From the NCBI RefSeq assembly GCF_017357225.1, contig NZ_CP071610.1, forward strand, positions 1 to 64,000: a stretch of 64,000 bases of DNA, written 5' to 3'. Under the pieces are notes generated by a model, which did no database searches, was not told where the DNA came from, and saw only the letters and a list, made by a program, of their open reading frames with translations. How positions within the stretch are numbered: the stretch's first letter is position 1; each line of letters opens with the position of its first letter. The position numbers and the translations under genes are program-made. The stretch comes from Rhizobium binae (GTDB lineage Bacteria; Pseudomonadota; Alphaproteobacteria; Rhizobiales; Rhizobiaceae). Below, piece by piece: positions 22,156 to 30,318 of the stretch.

Positions 22156-24919
22156 ACGCCCGAAGTGGACGAGGCTTCAGGAAGTCTCGATCCTCACGTT
22201 CCCGGTCGTCGTCTTCGGCGCCGCCGCGATATGGCTGATGTTCTTCACGCTGATCTATGACGCCTACGTCGTCTCTTTTGCGTCGGCCTCCTATTACGAC
22301 TACGTCGCCAAGGCTCCTTTGCTCGATAGCATTGCCTACACATGGTCGATCATCCATGTCCGCAACACGGTCGGGCTCTCGATCCTGGCCTTCGTCCTTG
22401 CTGCGCCACTCGTTTTTTTTCTGCTGTGCTTATGGATGCTGAAAGGCGGCAGGGCGCTGTCGCGCAAGATCCTCTACCTCCTGCACATCCGGTCGCTGTT
22501 CACTCTGATTGCGCACACTGCTCTCATATTCGCCGCTACCTATGCCGGTGTCATCGTCTACGGCATTGTCTTCTATCTCGTCGCGACAAGGGCCGGCGGG
22601 CACGTCGATATCGCGGACTATTATGGCAATCATCTCGCAGCCATGTATCAGGCGCCATTCGGCGCGACCGACGCGGTCGGCGCCTATCAGCGACCGTCGC
22701 GTCAGACGGTCCTTGCGGCTCTGGCGGGTCTGGCGGCCGCAGGTGCGCTGGTCGGCTTTCCGATCGGCGCCGCGATCCAGAAACGCCAACGAATGATCAT
22801 GGGCAAGGCGCGGCTGGCAACCTTGAAAGATGCCGCCGACTTTCGGCTGCGCGACAAGCACGGCATCGTGCTCGGCTTGAAGCAGGGCTTGCTCCTGCGC
22901 AACGACGGCGACCAACACGTGATGGTCATCGGATCGCCGGGGCAGGGCAAGTCGCGTGGCTTCGTCATCCCCACGATGATGAGTTTCCAGGGGTCGCAGG
23001 TCGTGCTCGACATGAGCGGCGAGCTCTTCGAGGAAACCTCGGGCTATCTGAAGGACAAAGGCTACGAGATTTTCCTGCTGGCGCCGGGATCGAAATTTAC
23101 CGACGGCTATAATCCGCTCGATCTGATCAGCGCCGATCCGAACCAGCGGATCACTGACCTGCAAAAGCTGACGCAGATGCTGTTGCCGGAACGTCTGCGC
23201 TCCGATTCATCCGATTTCTGGGAAGAAAGCGCCAGGATCCTTTTGACGGCCATGCTCGGCTTCGTGCTCGAATGCCCTGATACCCGCAAGTCGCTGAGCG
23301 AACTCTACCGCATCCTCAATTCGATGTCAGACGAGCGCAAGGCGATCATCCAGCTTTTGGAAAACTACGAGGCTGTCCTTTCCGACCAGACCCGCATGCA
23401 GCTCACCAAATTCGCCGGGCGCCACGAAAAACTCGGGGAGGGCATCGCGGCGGAGATCGTCGCCAAGCTGAATTTCCTGCAAAACCCGCTCGTCGAGGCG
23501 CTGACCTCAATCACCACGATCCCGATCGACAGCATCAGAAAACGGAAAATGGCGATCTTCGTCCAGGCCGACTGGAACGCCATTCAGATCTACGAGCGGC
23601 TGATCTCGATGTTCATCCAGCAGATGGCCGACAAGCTCGTGCAGATGGGGCCGCTGCGCAATGGCGAGCACGAGGTGCTGATGATGCTCGACGAATTCGG
23701 CAATGGCGGCCGCATCGACACGGTGCTGACGCTTGCTCCGCTGATCCGCAAGAACGGCGTGCGCTTTGTCTTCATCCTGCAGGACGGCGCCCAGCTCGAA
23801 CGGCTTTATCAGCGCTCTGGCCAGAAGATCCTAATGGGTGCTTCGACGATCAAGTTGTTCATGAACTTCCAGAACCAGGAGGATGCGGCCGCAGTGTCGA
23901 TGGCCGCCGGCCGGACGACGGAGTGGGTCGAGCAATCTTCCTACACCCATCGCCACGGGCGCCGCGACCGGTCGATCGCGAAGGTCCCCGTCTCGGTCGA
24001 CCTTTTGCCCGTCAACACGCTGATGATGATGAAACCCGAGGAAGCGATCCTCCAGGTCACCGGCATGCCGCTGATGCGGATCATGAAACTGGACTCGGGC
24101 GGTGAGCGCATGTTTTCGAAGGTGCGGAAGTTCAAGCCGGCGACGAGGCCCTGTATGGAGCCGATTGAATGGACGATCGCTGATAGCGACGCATTCCGGC
24201 CAATCGCTTCGGACGCGGAGACGAGCCTGCCTCGGAGGAGCCTGTCGCCTGACCCTCGAAAAGACATCGATTTCGGCGCCGTCAACCGGCCGCAGCAACC
24301 ACAGAATATGCGCTTCATCGTCAAGGACGGCGTGCGCCATGTCTGCATATCATCGCTTGACGAACTCCGTCATCGCCTGGATCTCGACGAGAAGCGCGAG
24401 GCTGGAATGACAGAGGAAGAGCTGCGAGAAGAAAAGCAGGAAATGACGCGGAAGCCACAATCGACGGCGAAGGCGGGCCGACAAGGAAAGCGGAGCGCTC
24501 CCCGAGCTTCCGGAGCCATCCCACTTGATAACGTCCATCTCGATATCGACCAGGCGAAGCTGAACAGCAACATTTATCCAGGGTCTCCGCGAGCGACGCA
24601 CAATCGACGGAATCGCTCTCCTGATGTTCAGGCCGAAGCTGGAGTTTCTCCTGCCTCGGCTATTCTTCGACGGCAGGACCTCCGTGAGGCATTCGGAGAG
24701 GACATCAAGACCTTAAACGAAGCGATTTTTGAGCAGGCTGATGCTGGCTCATTCGAGCCGACGGAGCTGAATGCAGATGTCGAGTTCTTGATCGGAACTC
24801 TCTCCGAGCGTCTGACCGAAAATAGTTCGAAAGCGTTTCTGCGCGAGTTTGCCGATCTTGCTCGGGATCCGCTGCGCGAAGACACAGAGCCGGCCGAGAT
24901 CGAAGACCGTTTCGAATAG
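22124..24919 (+). CDS. virD4: VirD4/TraG-type coupling protein
   Basis: A 931-residue protein. Several N-terminal membrane segments (VSILTFPVVVFGAAAIWLMF and others to ~residue 180) are followed by the TraG/VirD4 ATPase domain, with Walker A GSPGQGKS at 270-277 and Walker B MMLDEFG at 520-526. A ~270-residue polar C-terminal extension follows (RKPQSTAKAGRQGKRSAPRA and an acidic end). VirD4 is usually ~650 aa, so the extension is a candidate substrate-recognition module. It recruits the relaxase-DNA complex to the channel. It closes the virB operon. Confidence 0.94.
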   Translation: MASVYTDVEAERPKWTRLQEVSILTFPVVVFGAAAIWLMFFTLIYDAYVVSFASASYYDYVAKAPLLDSIAYTWSIIHVRNTVGLSILAFVLAAPLVFFLLCLWMLKGGRALSRKILYLLHIRSLFTLIAHTALIFAATYAGVIVYGIVFYLVATRAGGHVDIADYYGNHLAAMYQAPFGATDAVGAYQRPSRQTVLAALAGLAAAGALVGFPIGAAIQKRQRMIMGKARLATLKDAADFRLRDKHGIVLGLKQGLLLRNDGDQHVMVIGSPGQGKSRGFVIPTMMSFQGSQVVLDMSGELFEETSGYLKDKGYEIFLLAPGSKFTDGYNPLDLISADPNQRITDLQKLTQMLLPERLRSDSSDFWEESARILLTAMLGFVLECPDTRKSLSELYRILNSMSDERKAIIQLLENYEAVLSDQTRMQLTKFAGRHEKLGEGIAAEIVAKLNFLQNPLVEALTSITTIPIDSIRKRKMAIFVQADWNAIQIYERLISMFIQQMADKLVQMGPLRNGEHEVLMMLDEFGNGGRIDTVLTLAPLIRKNGVRFVFILQDGAQLERLYQRSGQKILMGASTIKLFMNFQNQEDAAAVSMAAGRTTEWVEQSSYTHRHGRRDRSIAKVPVSVDLLPVNTLMMMKPEEAILQVTGMPLMRIMKLDSGGERMFSKVRKFKPATRPCMEPIEWTIADSDAFRPIASDAETSLPRRSLSPDPRKDIDFGAVNRPQQPQNMRFIVKDGVRHVCISSLDELRHRLDLDEKREAGMTEEELREEKQEMTRKPQSTAKAGRQGKRSAPRASGAIPLDNVHLDIDQAKLNSNIYPGSPRATHNRRNRSPDVQAEAGVSPASAILRRQDLREAFGEDIKTLNEAIFEQADAGSFEPTELNADVEFLIGTLSERLTENSSKAFLREFADLARDPLREDTEPAEIEDRFE

Positions 24920-25015
24920 GTGGCAAGGGTGTCACGGAGTGCAGCATCCCGACAGCAAAATTCAGAAGCGGCTGTTTGCCGGTTCCCGAACGACCGATAG
25001 AGGAAGCAAAATGCC

Positions 25016-25360
25016 ATGGGCGAAATCAGATACCTCGCCAATCGGGATCTTTCGAAACATGACGTTCTCGACCGGATAGTCGCAGAAGCCAGGTCCAACG
25101 CCGGCCTCTGGCTGATGGTCAAAGAGCGCGCGATGGAAATGCGCGCGCTCAAGTCCGAGCTCGGACGGTTGGGAGGAGACGCAAGTGACATGGGGCGCTC
25201 ATTTCCAGCGAGGTTGACGCCGACGATCGCCGAACTCACGGAGGAGCTTCTGTCCACCATATTCGGAAGCTGCCCGCCGGACATGCTGCCCCGTGCTCAG
25301 GCGGCTTTGCTCCTGGCTGCGGAATCCGAGCTGGATGCAGACACGGCACGGCCGACCTAA
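25016..25360 (+). CDS. Hypothetical 114-aa protein after virD4
   Basis: A soluble, helix-rich protein starting MGEIRYLANRDLSKHDVLDR and ending in LPRAQAALLLAAESELDADT. It lies 96 nt downstream of virD4 on the same strand and ends 60 nt before the convergent gene. I do not recognise it. It has no signal or membrane segment, so a cytoplasmic accessory role in the T4SS unit is a guess from position. Confidence 0.5.
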   Translation: MGEIRYLANRDLSKHDVLDRIVAEARSNAGLWLMVKERAMEMRALKSELGRLGGDASDMGRSFPARLTPTIAELTEELLSTIFGSCPPDMLPRAQAALLLAAESELDADTARPT

Positions 25361-25420
25361 AACGCCTGAAAATCTCCGAGCCATCCTTTTCGCTCATCAA
25401 CCACTTGCCGCGTCGTTGTT

Positions 25421-26767
25421 TCAGTCCGTGCGAACCTGACCGACCACCCATTCCTGCAGCCGCCGCCCGGTGACTCCAGAATTGGTCTCGGTGAGATCCT
25501 TTGGAGAGATACCAAAGATCGGTCCGAGATGCTGCATTCGTGGGAGCGTCTTTTCCTTGGCCGCCCGATACTCGTCCGTTTCCATCCCGAAGGCCTCGAC
25601 AATCAATTTCCGGGGTGGATAGTCCTTGTACCTGACCTCTAAAACGAAGTCCGGCCTGCAGAGTCCGATGGGCGTCTCCGATGCGAAAAGTGGTTTGGTG
25701 ATCTTTATCCGCAGCTCCGGCGCGGCGTCGAATAGCGATTGCTGAAGCCAGAACAAAAGGTGCGATACGTCCCGCTCAAACCCCGATTCGACCGGAAACA
25801 GCGTGTCGCCGTTGTAGACCGGCTGGGCGTAGGCCTGCACCGCCCGAACCGGCCCCTCATCATCCTCCTGAAAATCCACGTTCAGCAAGGTCAGAAACGG
25901 CCCTCGACTTGCCGGATCACCCCGCAGCGGCTGGCGCACCTTGGCAATGACGTCGATTGTTCGCGAAGAGGATGCCGGCATGATCGTCTGTGTCGATATG
26001 CCGGCCGAAAACAGCAGCATGAACCCGGTGCGGCGAAGCCCCTCCGGCCAGTCGGGGCGGGAGGTCGCAAGCAACCGTTGCCAACGGCTGTCCGGATCCC
26101 AGTAATCCGCAGCCCAGGTGGACATAAGCGCATTGAGCGTCCAAGTTCGAAGCACCCTGAGCTCCCGCGCGGCCGATCGAAGCTTGGCGAGCTGATTGCC
26201 GAGTGTGAGGTTGGGAAAGTCCTGCAGCGGTGCAATAACGTTGGTTTCTGCCTTCTCGAGCATTCGCCACAAAATACCGCCAAGCCTGGAAGGCCGGTCG
26301 TTTCGCTCGGTTGACCGGGCGGAATCCTGACTCGAGACCTCGGCGAGGCGCGTTGGGATAGCCGGGAGTGCATCGATGTAGGTGCGATCGAATCTCGGCA
26401 GTGGACGAAGATGAAAGCAGCGATCAAGGAGGGCGGGGTCGGCATCCTTGTCGACATGGAACGGACAGGTGAGGGCATGATTTGGCCGTTCGTGGTGTCG
26501 ATCGCGGGCCGCATCCTTCGGCGTCAGTCTCCGCAGCGTGAACGTGCGCTCCTGCTGAATTGGGGCGAGCAATGGCTGGTGTCGCCCGTCCAGGCAGTCG
26601 CATTCTATCCAGCCATCCATCCCCTTGACGCGCCGGATAATCGCTAGCGCGATCGCCTCGTCCTCGCTGGAACTGGCGTTGCCGTACCAGGCGCGCAATG
26701 CGACGGCCTCGCGTTCGGTCAGTTCCGCCAGTGTGTGAGTCGAGCTGTTGCGAACCACGATCCGCAT
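25421..26767 (-). CDS. Hypothetical protein, possibly DUF1173-like
   Basis: A 448-residue cytoplasmic protein. An N-terminal metal-binding pattern is visible: IECDCLDG near residue 54, then H-containing RDRHHERPNHALTCPFH to residue ~103. This CxC...H...CxxH spacing is what I remember from DUF1173 proteins near rhizobial transfer genes. The C-terminal ~100 residues contain GLCRPDFVLEVRYKDYPPRK and LIVEAFG, reminiscent of the PD...(D/E)xx core of restriction-like nucleases, without the usual Lys. Function is unknown. It lies 9 nt downstream of the small membrane-protein gene under operator site 3. Confidence 0.55.
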   Translation of the reverse strand: MRIVVRNSSTHTLAELTEREAVALRAWYGNASSSEDEAIALAIIRRVKGMDGWIECDCLDGRHQPLLAPIQQERTFTLRRLTPKDAARDRHHERPNHALTCPFHVDKDADPALLDRCFHLRPLPRFDRTYIDALPAIPTRLAEVSSQDSARSTERNDRPSRLGGILWRMLEKAETNVIAPLQDFPNLTLGNQLAKLRSAARELRVLRTWTLNALMSTWAADYWDPDSRWQRLLATSRPDWPEGLRRTGFMLLFSAGISTQTIMPASSSRTIDVIAKVRQPLRGDPASRGPFLTLLNVDFQEDDEGPVRAVQAYAQPVYNGDTLFPVESGFERDVSHLLFWLQQSLFDAAPELRIKITKPLFASETPIGLCRPDFVLEVRYKDYPPRKLIVEAFGMETDEYRAAKEKTLPRMQHLGPIFGISPKDLTETNSGVTGRRLQEWVVGQVRTD

Positions 26768-26776
26768 CGGTCGCCG

Positions 26777-27070
26777 TTAATACCCGATCGACCAAAGGCT
26801 GAAGCCGAGATATCCGACGCCCACAGCCCCGGCGATCGCGGCGATCGTCTCCGCCCAACCGCGACTGTCGCGAAAGCTGCCTCTTTGAATCCGAGCGCCT
26901 TCAAGCGTGGCCGAGAGGAACACATAGGACGGCACGACCATGGCATAGCCCAAGGTTAGGCTATCTTTGAAGGCCAGCCGCGCAGCGAAGAACACCAGGG
27001 CGAGGATCAAGGCCGCCATGCCGAGCCGCCGCAGATCAAGTCGATAACCAAACCGTTCGAGCCATTCCAT
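26777..27070 (-). CDS. Small inner-membrane protein under operator site 3
   Basis: A 97-residue protein from ATG 27070, preceded by GAGGGCAG. Three hydrophobic segments are visible (RRLGMAALILALVFFAARLAF, SLTLGYAMVVPSYVFLSATL and WAETIAAIAGAVGVGYLGFSLW). I recognise no family. The operator palindrome at 27104-27121 lies 34 nt upstream, and the DUF1173-like gene follows after 9 nt, so this two-gene unit is probably co-regulated with the virB operon. Confidence 0.65.
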   Translation of the reverse strand: MEWLERFGYRLDLRRLGMAALILALVFFAARLAFKDSLTLGYAMVVPSYVFLSATLEGARIQRGSFRDSRGWAETIAAIAGAVGVGYLGFSLWSIGY

Positions 27071-27103
27071 CAACTGCCCTCTATCAAACAGAACGTGTCG
27101 AAA

Positions 27104-27121
27104 CTTTAACCGCAGTTAAAT
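27104..27121. promoter_or_regulatory. Palindromic operator-like site 3
   Basis: CTTTAACCGCAGTTAAAT agrees with the virB1 site at 13 of 18 positions, including the central ACCGCAGT, and remains a perfect palindrome in the arms (TTTAAC/GTTAAA). The changes at the arm positions compensate each other, as expected for a true protein-binding site. It lies 34 nt upstream of the minus-strand membrane-protein gene. Confidence 0.55.
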
Positions 27122-27428
27122 TTTGACGCAATTCGAGATTAGTGTGCGGATCGCTCTTTCAATCTCGGAAGCCGTAAACGGTCCCCTTGCAGGGGCTCTT
27201 CGTCACAGTGTATGAAGCGCAACGGAATTATGAAGAGATGAACGCAAACGGCAGACGACAAAGCGTTTACCCTCGGCACCCCTGGTCTCTGAACGACGTC
27301 AGGCATCGAATGAACAGTGGAACTTCGAAACAATCGCATATCCGTTGCCGGCACGTTCTTGCGCGTTGGTGCCGCCGTTTGTCGTTCCGCGAACGGTTGA
27401 TGAGATCTTCCACTGACGGTGGCGTTTG

Positions 27429-27770
27429 ATGCCGCGGTTGAAGCACGACGCACCCCACGAGCCGTCAGACGTCACAGACTTGGCGTCGCTATCTTTTCAG
27501 GAGAAACTTGCCATCGGGCTCGACCGCCTGAAGTCCACGCGCGGATTGACGAACAAGGAATTGGGTGAGCAACTCGGGGTGTCGGAAGCATACATGTCGC
27601 AGGTCACGCGCGGAATGCGCGACGTGAAGCTGACAACGCTCGACAAGATGACGCGTGTTTGGGGCGTCTCGATCGAGGATTTGTTTACGGTCACGGCAGA
27701 GGACCTCGCCCGGATAGCAGCGAAGAAGGCGAGCCGTCGGAAGAAGAAGGCCGCCAAGCCGTCGTCTTGA
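27429..27770 (+). CDS. XRE-family transcriptional regulator
   Basis: A 113-residue protein. A helix-turn-helix is clear: GLTNKELGEQLGVSEAYMSQ with recognition helix AYMSQVTRGMRD, then KLTTLDKMTRVWGVSIEDLF. A lysine/arginine-rich tail (KKASRRKKKAAKPSS) could add non-specific DNA contact. It stands alone among transfer genes that share the palindromic operator, making it the only specific DNA-binding regulator in the transfer region and the obvious candidate ligand of those sites. That link is inference. The start at 27429 lacks a clear ribosome-binding site. Confidence 0.85.
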   Translation: MPRLKHDAPHEPSDVTDLASLSFQEKLAIGLDRLKSTRGLTNKELGEQLGVSEAYMSQVTRGMRDVKLTTLDKMTRVWGVSIEDLFTVTAEDLARIAAKKASRRKKKAAKPSS

Positions 27771-27797
27771 TCCCGTCGTGAGCTGCATGCTCGATGC

Positions 27798-28341
27798 CTA
27801 GTGGCTCAGGTTGAACCAGAACCTTTGTTTCACGCCCTGGTCATTCGGGATATCGAAGAAGTAGGGGTCTGCGCGCCGTGGCCTCGGAGTCGCAATCTGC
27901 TCAATACAGCTATCGCCTCGATCGCCAAAGCTCCGGCTTATCACAGTACCCTTGAGCCCGGCTTCGGAACCACGCTGGCTTGGAGACCGGCAAACGTCAA
28001 CCTTCTTGATGCATTGGTCGGGCTCGCCCCTCCAGCCATTATCCCCTTGCGAACTGTAGCCAGCGGTGGTGCCGGCGGGGCAGTCATCGAAGGTCTCGTG
28101 CCCCGGCTTGCCGGCATTGGCCTCATGACAGATTGGCCACGAAAACCCCGGCTCCTTCATGGCCGCAATCAGCTTGGTCATGGGTGGGACGCAATAGGGG
28201 AACGCCATGCCAGGACGGATTTTGCGATGCTGCACAGAGCAGAACCTGGCATCCCCAGGACGCATCCTCGGCCTTCGCCGGCATAATCGGAGGGGCAAAG
28301 GCCGAACCAAGCATGACTGCAGTCAGGATCGTCAGTCTCAT
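27798..28341 (-). pseudogene. Frameshifted TrbM/KikA-like exported protein gene
   Basis: From ATG 28341 (AAGGAG upstream) the frame gives a signal peptide (MRLTILTAVMLGSAFAPPI...AKA) and WGCQVLLCAASQNPSWHGVP. It then needs to move to another frame to continue YCVPPMTKLIAAMKEPGFSW ... FWFNLSH, ending at 27798. The break is in a run of four G on the plus strand (28197-28200). Removing one restores a ~180-aa Cys-rich protein. The cysteine-rich WGCxVLLCxA start resembles TrbM/KikA proteins of conjugation systems. It is either a genuine inactivation, slippage-dependent expression or a base error. Confidence 0.6.
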
Positions 28342-28361
28342 TCTTCGTCTCCTTCGGATGG

Positions 28362-28739
28362 TCATTGGATCTGCGCCCACGTGCCGTCTATTTTCGCAAA
28401 GGAGAGCACTCCAGGCTGGGTAGTCCCGGCAAACGACCCCGTAGTCGTGGTAATCATGCCGGTGCAGGTCACACCCGGTACAGCTTGGCGCGGCTTGCAT
28501 TCCGAAATCAGCATCGCCCGCCCGGACTTCGCAATCGCAGCGCTTGCCTCCTCGTCACTCGGGGCGCCAGTTCGCGCTTTTCGCTGCTCTTCGTCTTTCA
28601 GCCGGACGATCTCGCGTTCAAGATCGGTCACCTGGCTGCTGCTTACGATTTCATTGATCGCATAACCGCCGGCAATCCCGACGAGAAAGGCGATCGCCGC
28701 CGCTATGACTGGGCCATGGGAGGTTTCCGCGGTCGCCAC
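28362..28739 (-). CDS. Hypothetical membrane-anchored protein
   Basis: A 125-residue protein with one N-terminal membrane helix (VIAAAIAFLVGIAGGYAI, ~11-28), a charged helical stretch (TDLEREIVRLKDEEQRKART) likely to be a coiled coil, and a periplasmic C-terminus with two cysteines (ISECKPRQ, GVTCTGM). It starts 3 nt after the upstream small exported protein gene and is 20 nt before the TrbM-like gene. Unknown function, and part of the accessory transfer operon. Confidence 0.65.
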   Translation of the reverse strand: MATAETSHGPVIAAAIAFLVGIAGGYAINEIVSSSQVTDLEREIVRLKDEEQRKARTGAPSDEEASAAIAKSGRAMLISECKPRQAVPGVTCTGMITTTTGSFAGTTQPGVLSFAKIDGTWAQIQ

Positions 28740-28742
28740 CTC

Positions 28743-29054
28743 TTAATATCCCTCAATCCCGAGCCGCTTAAGGATGGTGACTGGATCGGTCTCGCAGTCT
28801 CGTTTCCACTCGCGATGCTTTGCACAGGCATAGGCATATTGGCTGAGGTCGGCCGAGGAGAGATCGGCAAGCTTGTTGCCAACCGCCTTCCACTGCTGCA
28901 CCTCGGCCGGATCGCAACCAGCGCCTCCCGCTCCGCAAAAGTCGGGGTCGCGCTGATCGATCTGCTTCTGGGTGGCGCCGTCTTGCGCGAGTGCCATCGG
29001 AGCAAGTCCGAACAACAACATGATCGCTGCGGCGGATCCAACAATGCGATTCAT
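28743..29054 (-). CDS. Small exported cysteine-containing protein
   Basis: A 103-residue protein with signal peptide MNRIVGSAAAIMLLFGLAPMALAQ. The mature ~80 residues are helical with four cysteines (PDFCGAGGAGCDP, AYACAKHREWKRDCE), likely two disulfides. I do not recognise a family. Its stop lies 3 nt before the next gene, and it starts directly at the end of the SNase-like gene, so it is part of the same operon. Confidence 0.65.
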   Translation of the reverse strand: MNRIVGSAAAIMLLFGLAPMALAQDGATQKQIDQRDPDFCGAGGAGCDPAEVQQWKAVGNKLADLSSADLSQYAYACAKHREWKRDCETDPVTILKRLGIEGY

Positions 29055-29675
29055 TCAACCTCCATGCGTGTCGTTGAGTGACAGTGATTTATCCGGGCCG
29101 ATAGGAGGGGGTAGTGGCAGACCGCTGTCCGGTTTTTCCGTGGCGCTTCTGGCCTTGTCCCCATTTGCCGATGATGCGGTGTAGAGCCATGGAGGAAGCA
29201 GATCTGGCGAGGACCAGACACCATATCCAAGTCCTCGAGCTCTCCTCTCGATATCGAAATAGGCGGGCACCTGAGGTTCGCCGCGATAGTTAAAGGCGTA
29301 GCCGATGCCTTCCGCGACCGCCGTGGCGGCGAGGTTTGTCTCTCCGACGAAACAATGAGCGAGGATAACGCCGTTGGTGTCGCGCCCTATCGGTGCGCAG
29401 TTGACGTCCTGTCCAAGCGTTCGAAGGACCATCCAGGCCCGCGATACCTGACCGGCTGGCCAATCGACGCCATCGCTTCTTGCCGTCTGTTCGAGGCGAG
29501 GGGCCTCGTATCCGGCAAGCCGCACGGTCTGTCCGCTTTTCCTGAATTCGAAGGTTGTCGCGTCCACGACCTGAACTTTTCCATAAATTTGACGGGGGAT
29601 ATCGACTGGCCGGTTCTGAGCGGCTGCGGTCGTCGCGGTCATCGTCAGCAACAAGATCGGCAATGAACCTTTCAT
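29055..29675 (-). CDS. SNase-fold (thermonuclease-like) exported protein 3
   Basis: A 206-residue protein with signal peptide MKGSLPILLLTMTATTAAAQ. The staphylococcal-nuclease fold is visible: VQVVDATTFEFRKSGQTVRL, LAGYEAPRLEQ, then NGVILAHCFVGETNLAATAV and AEGIGYAF, and the ...RRARGLGYGVW closing helix. In active SNases the APE Glu and the Arg of the R(L/V)L strand are catalytic. Here they read APR and NGVILAH, so nuclease activity is doubtful. The start overlaps the end of the second SNase-like gene by ATGA. Confidence 0.75.
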   Translation of the reverse strand: MKGSLPILLLTMTATTAAAQNRPVDIPRQIYGKVQVVDATTFEFRKSGQTVRLAGYEAPRLEQTARSDGVDWPAGQVSRAWMVLRTLGQDVNCAPIGRDTNGVILAHCFVGETNLAATAVAEGIGYAFNYRGEPQVPAYFDIERRARGLGYGVWSSPDLLPPWLYTASSANGDKARSATEKPDSGLPLPPPIGPDKSLSLNDTHGG

Positions 29676-30313
29676 CGCTGCGCTCCCTTTTGGCCGGTAA
29701 GGACGGCGACGGGGTGGGGCATGTCCGAATAGACCCACAGTCCCGCGCGAACCGATCGAGCACTTTCCTCCGCCACCCTGTAGCCAGGAACGATCAAGTG
29801 GCCCGTGTTGTCGACGGCGGCAAATCCCCATCCCTTAGCGATCATGTAGGTTGCCAGATCATAGCGACGTTGGCCGGTGGTCGTTTGGCAGGCGACTACG
29901 GCGTTATGTTCATCGAGATCCTTGATGGTCGTGCAGACCGGTCTCGTGTCCTTGATCACTGCTTGCGCCATGATCAGGTTGAGTTGTCCGCAGTCCCTGA
30001 CAGTACCGGGAGAAATCGTGACAGACGTTCCTCGCAGACACGTCTGCAGGCCGTAAAGACGAAATCGCCGACCGCCAGAAACCCAGGTATCGCCAGTCTC
30101 GAATTGCGCCTGTGCTGGGAACGGGACGAATCCTGCTTGGTCGCCACCTTGGTCTGCAGTCCGCACTTCACCTTCACGCGCCTGGATCGGAATGACTGTC
30201 GGCTGGAGGCGGGATGCTTCCGGTAGGTACGAGTTGCCCAGCATCGGCGTGAGAGTGATGCCTGCGTAAAGGCCGGAAACTGCGAGCGTGGACATTAACA
30301 TCAAGAACCTCAT
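29672..30313 (-). CDS. SNase-fold exported protein 2
   Basis: A 213-residue protein with an N-terminal signal anchor (MRFLMLMSTLAVSGLYAGIT). The C-terminal 140 residues follow the SNase layout: GGRRFRLYGLQTCLRGTSV, NAVVACQTTTGQRRYDLATYM, AKGWGFAAVDNTG, VPGYRVAEESARSVRAGLW. Catalytic Asp/Glu/Arg positions are not conserved. Four cysteines could form disulfides. It overlaps the next SNase-like gene by 4 nt and follows the frameshifted paralogue by 5 nt. Probably a periplasmic structural or binding protein. Confidence 0.7.
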   Translation of the reverse strand: MRFLMLMSTLAVSGLYAGITLTPMLGNSYLPEASRLQPTVIPIQAREGEVRTADQGGDQAGFVPFPAQAQFETGDTWVSGGRRFRLYGLQTCLRGTSVTISPGTVRDCGQLNLIMAQAVIKDTRPVCTTIKDLDEHNAVVACQTTTGQRRYDLATYMIAKGWGFAAVDNTGHLIVPGYRVAEESARSVRAGLWVYSDMPHPVAVLTGQKGAQR

Positions 30314-30318
30314 CCGGA

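Noticed and set aside
27187..27429. 80-codon plus-strand frame upstream of the XRE gene
   Set aside because: Arg/Ser/His-rich, no ribosome-binding site, and overlaps what should be the XRE promoter.
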